This document shows, piece by piece, positions 27,052 through 35,380 of a stretch of 64,000 nucleotides of DNA; the stretch's first letter is position 1, and every line of letters starts with the position of its first letter. Position numbers and translations under genes: made by a program. Below the pieces are notes generated by a model. The model did not search any database. It was given only the letters and a program-made list of their open reading frames with translations, and had not been told where the DNA came from. Source of the DNA: JACVRN01 sp036389255 (GTDB taxonomy: Bacteria; Acidobacteriota; Blastocatellia; Pyrinomonadales; Pyrinomonadaceae); NCBI GenBank assembly GCA_036389255.1, contig DASVQI010000041.1, positions 434,001 to 498,000 of the forward strand. The letters are read 5' to 3'.

Positions 27052-27869
27052 AGCGAGGCGACGTTGCGTTAAAAGAGGAGAAGCAGCGAGCGCGAGAGCA
27101 GTGGGGTCAAGACCCCTGCGGCGAAATCTACGGGCGCGAGCACGAGTTCGGCACGCGCGAGTTCTTCGACCGCGTGGAGCGTCATCGCTACGAAGAGTAC
27201 GCGCCGTGGATGCCTGAAGTGATGGGCTTCAACAAATTCAGGGGCGCGCGGCTTCTTGAGATTGGCTGCGGCATGGGCACAGACCTGCTTCAGTTTGCGC
27301 GGGGCGGCGCGCGGGTCACGGGCGCAGACCTCACGCCGCGCTCAGTTGAAATCTCCAAAAAGCGCTTTGGGCTTTACGGGATGGCGGGCGAGTTCGTCAT
27401 CACGGACGGCGAGCGCCTGCCCTTTCGAGATGAATCGTTCGACGTGGTCTACTCGAACGGCGTGCTTCATCACACGCCCGGAACGGACGCGGCCATCGCG
27501 GAAGCCCATCGCGTGCTGCGCCCCGGCGGCATCGCCAAAGTGATGCTCTATCATCGCAACTCGCTGGCCTACTGGGGCGAGCTGTTCTTCAGGCGCGGGC
27601 TCCTTAGCGGAGAGCTTCTGCGCGGTCGCTCCATGAGCGACGTGATGAGCCGTTGGGTGGAGATTTCGTCCGCCGACGCGCGCCCGCTAGTTAAAGTCTA
27701 CAGCCGCCGCGAGGCGCTGGGACTCTTCAGTATGTTCAGCCGCGTCGAAACCGAGATAGAGCAGATGACCCGCCCGGAGCTTCGCTTCCTCAAGCACATC
27801 CCCGAAAGCCTCTTCCGCCGCCTGCGAAGAAGCATAGGCTGGAACGTCATCATCACCGCTACGAAGTAG
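27048..27869 (+). CDS. Class I SAM-dependent methyltransferase (c)
   Basis: 273 aa from ATG 27048 (ATGA overlap). Methyltransf_11-type: LLEIGCGMGTDLLQFARGG is motif I, GADLT motif II, and DVVYSNGVLHHTPGTDAAIAE the motif IV region; VLRPGGIAKVMLYHRNS follows. The N-terminus (EEKQRAREQWGQDPCGEIY) is typical of a subgroup found in polysaccharide clusters. Last gene of the cluster; only 9 bases separate its stop from that of the convergent DUF1028 gene, with no terminator seen. Confidence 0.87.
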   Translation: MKRGDVALKEEKQRAREQWGQDPCGEIYGREHEFGTREFFDRVERHRYEEYAPWMPEVMGFNKFRGARLLEIGCGMGTDLLQFARGGARVTGADLTPRSVEISKKRFGLYGMAGEFVITDGERLPFRDESFDVVYSNGVLHHTPGTDAAIAEAHRVLRPGGIAKVMLYHRNSLAYWGELFFRRGLLSGELLRGRSMSDVMSRWVEISSADARPLVKVYSRREALGLFSMFSRVETEIEQMTRPELRFLKHIPESLFRRLRRSIGWNVIITATK

Positions 27870-27878
27870 AAGGAACGC

Positions 27879-28910
27879 TTAAGGCTTAGGGCCGACCGAG
27901 AGGATGCGCTCTATGAGCTTTGGGTCGTCGGGCATAAGGCCGACTTTAGCGATTCGCGGGGTAAGCTCCATCCAGTTTCTGTCCATCTGGAAGACGCGCC
28001 GGAAGAGCGGGAGGGATTCATCTACGCGGTTCATGTTGACGAGCGCGACCGCGTGCCAGTAAATCATCTCGGCGTTGTCAGGCACGAGTCGCTCTGCGGC
28101 CGAGTACTCTCTAAGCGCGCCTTCGTTGTCCTTGCGCTCAACTGCGAGGTCGCCCGCGTTCATGTGATTGTAGGCGCGTTGCAAGGTGATGAGGCGGCGC
28201 AGCTCCTTCAGTGGCTCAGGGTTGTCGTCAACTCTTAAGTCGAAGATGCGGTCGGCCCACGGGCGGCCCGTGGGCTTTCCCGTGACGACTATCAGCGCGG
28301 CGGATTGACGCCCGCGTATGTCGCCGCCCGCAGCCTGCGCGGCTTCCAGCGCGGCCATCATGCGCTCCGCCAAATCCCCCTTCGTCCTGCGGAACGCGTC
28401 GGCCATGGCGGGCCACACGCGCTCGTTCGCCATCAGGTTAGCCTGCACGGAAAAGTTTTCGCCGACTATGTGACCGGCGGCCGGGATGTCTTTCGAGCCA
28501 GTCCACGCGTCCACTCGGCCCGCAGCATCAATCATCGCCACTTGGCGCACGTCGCGGGCGGCGTCTCCCGCCAGCAGAGCCTTCAAGGTTTCGGGCGCGC
28601 TCTTTCCGGCGCGCATCAAGTCCAGCCCCAGCTTGCCGTACGAAGGGTCTACGAAGGACTGTGTGGCGATGGCTCCGACGCCGGCCTCCGCCCACGGCAC
28701 AACCGCGCCGACCGAGAACCAGTGCGACTGCACGGCCACGCCAATCTCGCCCGTGGCAGAGTCTCGCGCCACAATCGAAAAGGTATGAACGGGACGAAGC
28801 GGCAAGGTCGGCTCACCTTTCAGCGCAGGCGCTTGCGCTCCTGCCCGCTCCATGGCGGACGCGGCCAGCAACGCGGCCACAGCCGCCAGCACAAACACAC
28901 AGACCTTCAT
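27879..28910 (-). CDS. DUF1028 exported protein
   Basis: 343 aa from the ATG whose complement is 28908-28910. That start gives a clean signal peptide (MKVCVFVLAAVAALLAASAM, cut near AGAQA); the frame's longer upstream part lies in the hairpin repeat. The DUF1028 core begins at HTFSIVARDSATGEIGVAVQSHWFSVG and includes QSFVDPSYGKLGLD and HIVGENFSVQANLM. Residues after about 235 resemble TPR-like helices (AYNHMNAGDLAVERKDNEGALREYSAAERL). Function unknown; the core has Ntn-hydrolase-like appearance in the literature, but I can only assign the family. Confidence 0.83.
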   Translation of the reverse strand: MKVCVFVLAAVAALLAASAMERAGAQAPALKGEPTLPLRPVHTFSIVARDSATGEIGVAVQSHWFSVGAVVPWAEAGVGAIATQSFVDPSYGKLGLDLMRAGKSAPETLKALLAGDAARDVRQVAMIDAAGRVDAWTGSKDIPAAGHIVGENFSVQANLMANERVWPAMADAFRRTKGDLAERMMAALEAAQAAGGDIRGRQSAALIVVTGKPTGRPWADRIFDLRVDDNPEPLKELRRLITLQRAYNHMNAGDLAVERKDNEGALREYSAAERLVPDNAEMIYWHAVALVNMNRVDESLPLFRRVFQMDRNWMELTPRIAKVGLMPDDPKLIERILSVGPKP

Positions 28911-28921
28911 AAAAGCAAGTC

Positions 28922-29010
28922 GGAAGCCAGAATGCCGCAATGATGAATGAGAAGATAATTCAAGCTTGAATAGCTCTTTCTTTACTTCTGCATTCTGCAC
29001 TCTGCGTTTC
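28922..29010. repeat. Heptad inverted repeat, ATTCTGC class
   Basis: Left arm has CCAGAAT, GCCGCAAT, GATGAAT. Right arm has TTCTGCA, TTCTGCA, CTCTGCG. A perfect 14-nt palindrome (ATTCAAGCTTGAAT) lies near the centre at about 28958-28971. It fills the whole spacer between two minus-strand genes. Confidence 0.75.
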
Positions 29011-29391
29011 TTAAAACCATCCCTTCTTGTTCTGTATGTAGGTTCGCACGAACTCTTCGTCCGATTTGGTCAGGTAGAGGATTCCCTCCACTGTGCCTAT
29101 GAGGCCGCCGAGGCCGCAGGTGATGAAGGTGATGCCGATTTGAATGAGCCCTTCGGTGGTGTAGCCCAGTATGAATTTGTGCACGCCGAAGCCTCCGGCC
29201 ACAATGCCTAAGATTCCGGCCACGACCTTCTTCTCCGCGCCGGGTATCTGCGTGGTGGCGGGCGCGCCTCCGTAACCCTGCTGCATGGGCTGATAGCCTG
29301 CGCCCGCGCTCGTCAAGGGCGACTGGCAGGCGTAGCAGACCTGTGCCACGTCTGCGTTCTGTGCATTACATCTGGGACAATAAATAGCCAT
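29011..29391 (-). CDS. Zinc-ribbon and TM2 domain protein
   Basis: 126 aa. An N-terminal zinc ribbon (CPRCNAQN, then CYACQSPL; two CxxC pairs at residues about 5-8 and 19-22) is joined by a Gly/Gln-rich linker to a TM2 domain with two hydrophobic segments (ILGIVAGGFGVHKFILGY and the ITFITCGLGGLIG region) and the family ending LTKSDEEF. Inner-membrane, function unknown. AGGAG lies 11 nt before the start. Probably expressed with its neighbour upstream, although an inverted repeat separates them. Confidence 0.85.
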   Translation of the reverse strand: MAIYCPRCNAQNADVAQVCYACQSPLTSAGAGYQPMQQGYGGAPATTQIPGAEKKVVAGILGIVAGGFGVHKFILGYTTEGLIQIGITFITCGLGGLIGTVEGILYLTKSDEEFVRTYIQNKKGWF

Positions 29392-29443
29392 TGGGGGTGT
29401 TGCTCCTGTCTTGATTTATGTTTGGAAAATGTTGAGGCGTTAC

Positions 29444-29507
29444 AATGACCCACGCGCGCTGACCGAGAGGCTTCGGGCCATCTCTTTCACAGCGCGCGTG
29501 AGTCATT
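29444..29507. terminator. Long inverted repeat between small membrane genes
   Basis: 18-nt arms at 29444-29461 and 29490-29507 pair with one mismatch (AATGACCCACGCGCGCTG against its near-complement). The 28-nt loop has a small inner stem (GAGAG/CTCTT). No T-run follows on the minus strand. It is GC-rich and not heptad-built, so it is distinct from the common hairpins. It may terminate or process the upstream minus-strand transcript. Confidence 0.55.
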
Positions 29508-29559
29508 CAAAGTGACTTTTGCCAGAAACCGGCGCTCTCTCTCTCTGCAAGAGCCGCTA

Positions 29560-29868
29560 TTAGCGGCCCAAGTTCATGGTTAAGATACCGGCGAATTGAA
29601 GGATTATTGCTAGTATGAACCAGATGACGGCCACGACTATGGAAATCATGCCCCACGTCTTGGCGCTTCCGGCAGAAGCAGCCGCGCCCGCCATATCCCC
29701 GGCCGCAGCCTTCTTATTTACCTGCAAGGCGTAGATGAGGGAAATGAGCCCGTGCGGCAGGCAGCAGAATATAAAAGAAACCACCGTAGCGATAATCGCT
29801 ATAACCATATTGTTAGGGACATTCCCTGCCGCGCCCGCAGGTGGCGGGGCCGACCAGTTTTGTGACAT
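29560..29868 (-). CDS. CD225/dispanin-like small membrane protein
   Basis: 102 aa. A Pro/Ala-rich N-terminus (SAPPPAGAAGNVPNN) is followed by two hydrophobic segments. The first ends FIFCCLPHGLISLIYALQVNKK, which is the CD225 hallmark, and the second runs through WGMISIVVAVIWFILAIILQ. Such proteins sit in the inner membrane with unknown roles. GAGGAGAC lies before the ATG. Grouped with the TM2 protein gene on the same strand. Confidence 0.82.
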   Translation of the reverse strand: MSQNWSAPPPAGAAGNVPNNMVIAIIATVVSFIFCCLPHGLISLIYALQVNKKAAAGDMAGAAASAGSAKTWGMISIVVAVIWFILAIILQFAGILTMNLGR

Positions 29869-30042
29869 TCTCGTGTCTCCTCTTCCAGTTAGAAGTAAAT
29901 TTTCAGTCTTGCTTGGTTTATACGTCCGGCGCGTTAGTGTGGGTGGTAAGTCCTGTGGCGGCCTTTCCGGCTATCTTCCCCGGTAAAGCGGGCGACTTGG
30001 GGCCACTCGCGGCCCGGAATCCTTTCCGCGCTCAGGCTGCAT

Positions 30043-30071
30043 AACTTACAAACGCGCCTCAGCTTTGTCAA
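30043..30071 (-). promoter_or_regulatory. Possible promoter for the CD225-like gene
   Basis: Minus strand TTGACA (complement of 30066-30071), 17-nt spacer, TAAGTT (complement of 30043-30048). The -35 box is perfect, the -10 weak. It implies a leader of about 165 nt. The rest of this 257-bp spacer shows GC-rich inverted segments but no gene. Confidence 0.35.
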
Positions 30072-30125
30072 CGATTATTAATTGAGCCGGGCGGAAAAGA
30101 TTGAATCGGTCTTAAATCCCGAGGC

Positions 30126-32078
30126 TCAGGCGAGAGATTCGTCCATGAAGATTTGCTGCCACAATTCCAGCGTCAAAAGCTGAAAGACCTGTAAATTGTA
30201 GTCTTCGCGGCCGTCCAGATTCTCCCGCACTATTCTTTGAACCGCCTCCGGGCGAAAGTGGCCGCGCCGCCTGATTCTCTCTTCCGAGAGCAGGTCGCGC
30301 GTCATCTCACGCAAGGGGCCGCGCAGCCACGAGCGAAGAGGCGCGCCGAATCCGGCCTTCCTGCGCCACACGACCTCGCGCGGCAGAAGCCTTTCGGCCG
30401 CACGCTTCAGGATGTACTTTCGCTTGAACCCTCGGAGCTTCAGATTGGGCGGCATGCGCGCCGCCAGCTCCACCAGCTCGTAGTTCAGAAAGGGAACCCG
30501 CACCTCCAAGTTGGCGGCCATGGAGGTCTTATCCGTCGTGTCCAGATTCAGGCAGGGCAGGAACGTCTTCATGTCAACGTAGAGCAACCGGTTGAGAGGC
30601 GCGGCATCCGACACCCGCTCGAAGTAGCGGCGATGAAGATAGTATGCGTCGTAGCCCGCGACGCGCTCTCTCATCTCCGGAGTGTAAAGCTCCGCTTTCG
30701 CGCCGTCTGTGAAGTAGGTGCCGTAGCCCATGTAGCGATTCTCGAAATCGAGCGCGGCGCTTCTGGCGAACTTCTTCATGTTGCGAAGCGGCGCGGTAAA
30801 CTTTCCCGGAAGCCCGCCGGGCAGAGCGCTCTCGACGGCGCGCATCAAGGGGCGTCTCAGGAGACGCGGCACCGGGTCTAGCGCGCCCGCGATTTTCATG
30901 GCCAGTTGACGCGGGTAGCCCGCGAAGACCTCGTCGCCTCCCATCCCCGAGAGCATCACCTTGAGCGTGGAGCGCGCGGCTCGCGAGACTAGGTAGCTCG
31001 GAATCGCCATGTCAATCGGGGGCACGTCCATGTGATAGACGAGCTTCGGCAGAAGCTCTATCACGTCGGGCCGCAGCATCTCTTCGTGATAATCGGTGTC
31101 GAGCAATCGGTTGACTTTTCGCGCCCACTCCACGTCGTCCGGGATGATGTCGTAGCGCAGGTCTTTCGATTCGATTCCAACCGTGTAGGTCGAGACGCGG
31201 CGAGGCGCTGCGTGCTCTTTCATGAGCGCGACGATTGACGATGAATCTACGCCGCCCGACAGGAACGAGCCGAGCGGAACGTCCGACACCATCTCCATTC
31301 GCACCACGCGCGCCAGAGTCTCAAGCACTTGATTCCGCCACCACTCTTCGCTCCTGCCTTCCTCTATCTCATCAAAGGAGACATCCCACCACTCGCGCAC
31401 GCTCAGGTCGTCGCCGCGAAGTGTCAGGACGTGAGCGGGCGGTAAGGTTCTTATGCCGCGAAAGAGCGTGTGCGGGTCTGGTGTCCAGAGAAAGGTCAAA
31501 TACTGGTTGAGCGCCTCCGCGTCCAGCTCCGGCTTCACCAGCCCGCTTGCCAGAATAGCCTTTATCTCGGAAGCGAAGACGAAAGAGCGCCCCGCGCCGT
31601 TCTCTCCCTGAGCCTGAGCATAATAGAGAGGCTTGATGCCCAGCCGGTCGCGCGCCAGAATCAGCGACCTTTGCTCCGCGTCCCAGACGGCGAAGGCGAA
31701 CATGCCGTTTAATCGCGCAAGGCACGCTTCGGCTCCCCACTCTGCGAAGGCAACTAGCAGGACTTCCGTATCCGTGTCCGTGCGAAACCTGCGGCCCTTC
31801 GATTGAAGCTCCTCTCGCAACTCTCTGTAGTTGTAGATTTCGCCGTTGAAGGTCAGGACAAACCGCCCGTCCTCGGAGAGCATGGGCTGGTGGCCAGCCG
31901 GAGTCGGGTCAATAATAGAGAGCCGCCTGTGGCCTAAGGAAGCGCGCCGCCCGTCGTCGTCTATCGAGCCGGAAGTCCACACGCCCTCGTCATCACGCCC
32001 GCGATGCTCAATCCGGGCGAGCATAGGCGCGATTGTCGCCGCCGGATTTATGCCTATAAGACCTGCGATTCCGCACAT
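30126..32078 (-). CDS. asnB: Asparagine synthase (glutamine-hydrolysing) family protein, second copy
   Basis: 650 aa. MCGIAGLIG gives the glutaminase Cys2; HRGRDDEGVW and FNGEIYNYRELREEL follow. Synthetase domain: SGGVDSS at about residues 274-280 and SGMGGDEVFAGYPRQL. It is divergent from a GT-C glycosyltransferase 30 bp away and near another glycosyltransferase, so a glycan-amidating role is at least as likely as asparagine synthesis. It differs clearly from the copy at 20.4 kb, for example in GMGGDEVFAGY against GEGSDEIFSGY, so the two probably have different substrates. Confidence 0.9.
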   Translation of the reverse strand: MCGIAGLIGINPAATIAPMLARIEHRGRDDEGVWTSGSIDDDGRRASLGHRRLSIIDPTPAGHQPMLSEDGRFVLTFNGEIYNYRELREELQSKGRRFRTDTDTEVLLVAFAEWGAEACLARLNGMFAFAVWDAEQRSLILARDRLGIKPLYYAQAQGENGAGRSFVFASEIKAILASGLVKPELDAEALNQYLTFLWTPDPHTLFRGIRTLPPAHVLTLRGDDLSVREWWDVSFDEIEEGRSEEWWRNQVLETLARVVRMEMVSDVPLGSFLSGGVDSSSIVALMKEHAAPRRVSTYTVGIESKDLRYDIIPDDVEWARKVNRLLDTDYHEEMLRPDVIELLPKLVYHMDVPPIDMAIPSYLVSRAARSTLKVMLSGMGGDEVFAGYPRQLAMKIAGALDPVPRLLRRPLMRAVESALPGGLPGKFTAPLRNMKKFARSAALDFENRYMGYGTYFTDGAKAELYTPEMRERVAGYDAYYLHRRYFERVSDAAPLNRLLYVDMKTFLPCLNLDTTDKTSMAANLEVRVPFLNYELVELAARMPPNLKLRGFKRKYILKRAAERLLPREVVWRRKAGFGAPLRSWLRGPLREMTRDLLSEERIRRRGHFRPEAVQRIVRENLDGREDYNLQVFQLLTLELWQQIFMDESLA

Positions 32079-32108
32079 GAATAGAGAGTAATATAAAGTA
32101 GACTAAGC

Positions 32109-34001
32109 ATGAAACCGGGGTGCAGGCTCTTTTCTGCTACACTGCCGGGAATCTTCAAGGCATTACTTCGCGTGAAAGAGAAATCTGAGAGCGTGCGTAC
32201 GACTGACAGGCTGCGGGCGGTTGGAAAGTGGCCGCTTGTGATAGCGTCCGTGTGCATCTTTCTGGCGGCCTTTGGCGTGCGGCTGCTGTCGTGGCAGGAC
32301 ACGCGCGGCGGCGAGGCGGAGAAGGTGCAGTGGGTCGTAGCAAATGACTACAAGCGTGTCGCCACGCTCCTCAGAGAAGGCGGAGCGGCCTCCTTCTTCG
32401 ATTCCTCTTCGCCTCTGGCCGACCCGAATAATCTGGGCCACCCGCCCGGCTACTCCATACTGCTCGCAGGTCTGTACGGCATAGCTGGCGAAAGCGACCG
32501 CGCCGCGCAGCTCTTTCAAATAACGATTGACTCGCTCTGCGCCGTCCTAATCTTCGCAATCCTCTCGGAGCTCTTAAAGTTCGGGGCAGGGCTCACGGCG
32601 GGCATGCTGGCTGCGCTCTCGCCGCAGTTTGCATGGAACTCCGTGCTGCTTCTGCCCGACTCGCTTTCGGTCTTTCCAATCCTGCTCGCGGTCTATCTTC
32701 TGGCAAGAGCGCTCAGGCGACCACGGCTCTTGACCGTTCTGGCGGCAGGCGCTCTCGTGGGCCTCTCCTGCTGGCTAAGGGCGAACGCTCTGCTGCTCGC
32801 TCCATTTATGGCTGGCGCGTGTCTCTTGCTCTTTGAGCGAAAGGTGCGGCTGGGTTACTGCGCGGCGCTTCTGGCCGGGGCCGTCCTCGTCATTGCGCCT
32901 TTGACCCTGCGCAACGCCATAGTCTTTCGCCATTTCATCCCGCTCTCCTTAGGCGCGGGCCAGACGTTTCTGGAAGGCATAGCCGACTATGACCACAAAG
33001 GAAGATTCGGCGTGCCTCAGACCGACATGGGCATCATGAAGTGGGAGGCCGAAGTCTTTAATAGACCGGACTACTACGGCTCGCTCTTTAACCCGGACGG
33101 AATCTATAGAGAGCGCATGCGGCTCAGGCGCGGCCTGTCAATCGCGGCCTCTAATCCTGTGTGGTTCGCGGGCGTGATGCTGCAACGCGCTGCCTCCATG
33201 CTCAGGCTGGAAAGAGCGCGAGCCATCTCTACAGAGCCGCCCGTCTCTCATTCACCGGATAGCGTGAAAGAGGGCGCGCACGTTTGGGCAATCTCTCCGG
33301 CTGAGCTAAAGGCCACAGGCGCGTTAGCCCCACGGGCCGCAGCCGCGACGACGCAGGACAATCAAGTCCTTGAACTCACGGGCGACGATTCCAAATATGA
33401 AGACCAACTCGTCTCGGCTCCGTTCGAGATACGGAAGAACACGGATTACCTTCTCGTCGTCCGCGCCAAAATCCTTAGAGGCCGCATGAGCATTGCTGTC
33501 AAAAGCGCGCGTGCTTCGCATGCCAGCATGATTGTAGAGACGGAAGAGATGAAGACGCCGGAAGAGCAGCCGGAAAGAGCGATTCGACTCGCTTTCGTGA
33601 GCGGGCGCGACGAGCAGGCGCGGCTCGTAATCTCCAACGCCGCCCCGCAGGAGCCGAATCCCGTGATAAGAATCGGTGACGCACGGCTGTACGAATTGGG
33701 CGCGTCCTCAAACACGTGGACGCGGGCGCTGCGCTGGCCCATAGCCCTCTTACAAAAGCTCTACATCACAGCCGTCATCCTGCCGCTTGCCGTCTTCGGC
33801 CTGATTCTTCTAGTACGACAGCGCTCCTATCGAGCGCTCGTCGTAATTCTGGTCGTGCCCGTCTACTATCTCTCGGTGCAGTCCGCCACTCACACGGAGT
33901 ACAGGTACATACTGAGCCTGTACTACTTCCTCTTTGCGCTGGCGGCTGTCTTCATCTACACGACTGGAAATTATCTGCGGCGGCGTCTGAGTAAAGGTTA
34001 G
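32109..34001 (+). CDS. GT-C type membrane glycosyltransferase with inserted soluble domain
   Basis: 630 aa. About ten hydrophobic segments run from residue 40 to 290, with an ArnT/PMT-like architecture; the first large loop has WQDTRGGEAEKVQW, and LGHPPGYSILLAGLYG is the HPPxY-type motif common to this superfamily. A soluble segment of about 130 residues (about 400-535), predicted from its pattern to be a beta-sandwich, precedes the last two membrane segments. Likely transfers a sugar from a polyprenyl-phosphate donor. The start is uncertain: the ATG at 32109 or a GTG at 32172. It diverges from asnB (30-bp gap) and converges with the next gene (7-bp gap). Confidence 0.75.
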   Translation: MKPGCRLFSATLPGIFKALLRVKEKSESVRTTDRLRAVGKWPLVIASVCIFLAAFGVRLLSWQDTRGGEAEKVQWVVANDYKRVATLLREGGAASFFDSSSPLADPNNLGHPPGYSILLAGLYGIAGESDRAAQLFQITIDSLCAVLIFAILSELLKFGAGLTAGMLAALSPQFAWNSVLLLPDSLSVFPILLAVYLLARALRRPRLLTVLAAGALVGLSCWLRANALLLAPFMAGACLLLFERKVRLGYCAALLAGAVLVIAPLTLRNAIVFRHFIPLSLGAGQTFLEGIADYDHKGRFGVPQTDMGIMKWEAEVFNRPDYYGSLFNPDGIYRERMRLRRGLSIAASNPVWFAGVMLQRAASMLRLERARAISTEPPVSHSPDSVKEGAHVWAISPAELKATGALAPRAAAATTQDNQVLELTGDDSKYEDQLVSAPFEIRKNTDYLLVVRAKILRGRMSIAVKSARASHASMIVETEEMKTPEEQPERAIRLAFVSGRDEQARLVISNAAPQEPNPVIRIGDARLYELGASSNTWTRALRWPIALLQKLYITAVILPLAVFGLILLVRQRSYRALVVILVVPVYYLSVQSATHTEYRYILSLYYFLFALAAVFIYTTGNYLRRRLSKG

Positions 34002-34008
34002 GAGGGCC

Positions 34009-35208
34009 TCACGCTTCGGCGTGCGCTTTCTCTGCCAGCGCTTTCTCTATAATCCGGCTGACCCATTCGGCGCGTGCGTCCCAAGTGCCGTCCATGACTG
34101 CGGCCTGCCGCGCCTGTCCGGCCACAGGGTCTCGCTCTTCGAGCGCCTCCTGTACGAGCCGCAGAAACTCTTCGCGGCTTCGCGCTATGCGAAGCACATC
34201 ACTCATGGGCTCGTATTCGGGAAGCGGCGCTATGACCACGGGCTTGCCCGTAGCAAGATACTCGCGCACCTTTATGGCCGAGCCGTAACTGGTGAAAGCC
34301 TGCTCCGTCTCCCACGGCAGCACGCAGACATCAAATCCGGCTGCGTATCTGGGAAGCTCCGCGTACGCGACGGGCGGGACGAAGTGGACGTTTTTGAGCG
34401 ATTCAATCTCCATTCCGCGCGAGCGGTTGCCGATAAAGACCCAGTGCCAGTCGGGACGCTCAAGCGCGGCCTTTTTAATCAGCTTCTGGTCTACAAGCCA
34501 CGGCTCTATCGCGCCGAAGTAGCCCAGTCGCGGGCCGGGGATTCGCTCTATCTCGGGCGCGACTTCTAGCTCTCCCGTGCCGACCTTAGACCAGTGAGCG
34601 AAATCCACAGCCTGCTCCAGAAGAAAGGAACGCTCGCGCCCGCGCGTGGCCTCTTCCAGAAGCTTGCGCCCGGAGTAGAAGATTATGTCCGCAGCATCTA
34701 TGGCTCGCTCGTGAAGCCTCTGAATCAGTCGCGGGTCGGTCGCGTGATCCATAGTGTTCGCGTCATACTTGTCGGAGACTTGATAGACGACTAGCTGCTC
34801 GCCCAGATGTCCTATCATGTCAACGGCGGTCGGGATGGCTATCCAGAGAACGGGGCGAGCCAGCCCGCGCCGCCGCATCAATCTTCCTATCTGCGCCCTG
34901 AGCAGCCGCAGGTTGGCCGCACGCGCCGCACGGCTCCCGAAGAATGGCAGAGTCGGAGGCGAAACAACCGTGATGCCATCTTCCGTCGTGCGCGCCAGCC
35001 TTGAATAGCTGCGCAGCTTTCGCACGACGCGCGGCAACAGGTCTTTGTTCGTCAGAGAGGCCAGCCCCATCGAAATCGAATTGACGAAGATGACTTTATT
35101 TCCCGCCCGCGCGAACCTCTTCATCAAATGGTTCTTCGAGTGCGGGTGGTGATACCACCAGTCCTCGCCGCCGAAGCAGACAATTGATTTACCTGAGAAG
35201 ATTGGCAA
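34009..35208 (-). CDS. Glycosyltransferase, GT-B fold
   Basis: 399 aa, starting at TTG (complement of 35206-35208) with AAGGGA just upstream. The N-terminus SIVCFGGEDWWYHHPHSKNHLMKRFA is typical of a family of glycosyltransferases that act on surface glycans. The C-terminal half has GYFGAIEPWLVDQKLIKKAA, WVFIGNR, FDVCVLPWE and VREYLATGKPVVIAPLPEY (donor-binding Glu). Neighbours, asnB and the GT-C gene, suggest a second, smaller glycan locus. It is transcribed toward the GT-C gene with 7 bases between stops. Confidence 0.84.
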   Translation of the reverse strand: MPIFSGKSIVCFGGEDWWYHHPHSKNHLMKRFARAGNKVIFVNSISMGLASLTNKDLLPRVVRKLRSYSRLARTTEDGITVVSPPTLPFFGSRAARAANLRLLRAQIGRLMRRRGLARPVLWIAIPTAVDMIGHLGEQLVVYQVSDKYDANTMDHATDPRLIQRLHERAIDAADIIFYSGRKLLEEATRGRERSFLLEQAVDFAHWSKVGTGELEVAPEIERIPGPRLGYFGAIEPWLVDQKLIKKAALERPDWHWVFIGNRSRGMEIESLKNVHFVPPVAYAELPRYAAGFDVCVLPWETEQAFTSYGSAIKVREYLATGKPVVIAPLPEYEPMSDVLRIARSREEFLRLVQEALEERDPVAGQARQAAVMDGTWDARAEWVSRIIEKALAEKAHAEA

Positions 35209-35380
35209 GTTCCCTTAGCTTTCCATGATGATTTTCGGTTTCCGACTATAGCATGCAATAAATGGTAGACACACAAATAGTCAAGAATAGGATAAGAACG
35301 TCAAGACCTCGCTAGATGAACGCGACATTTCCAGACTAAGGTGGCCGGACACCCACAAGGCAGCTAAGGAGGACTATTCA

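Noticed and set aside
35209..35380. Promoter for the minus-strand glycosyltransferase (TTGACT at 35279-35284, complement)
   Set aside because: No acceptable -10 box at 16-18 nt spacing.
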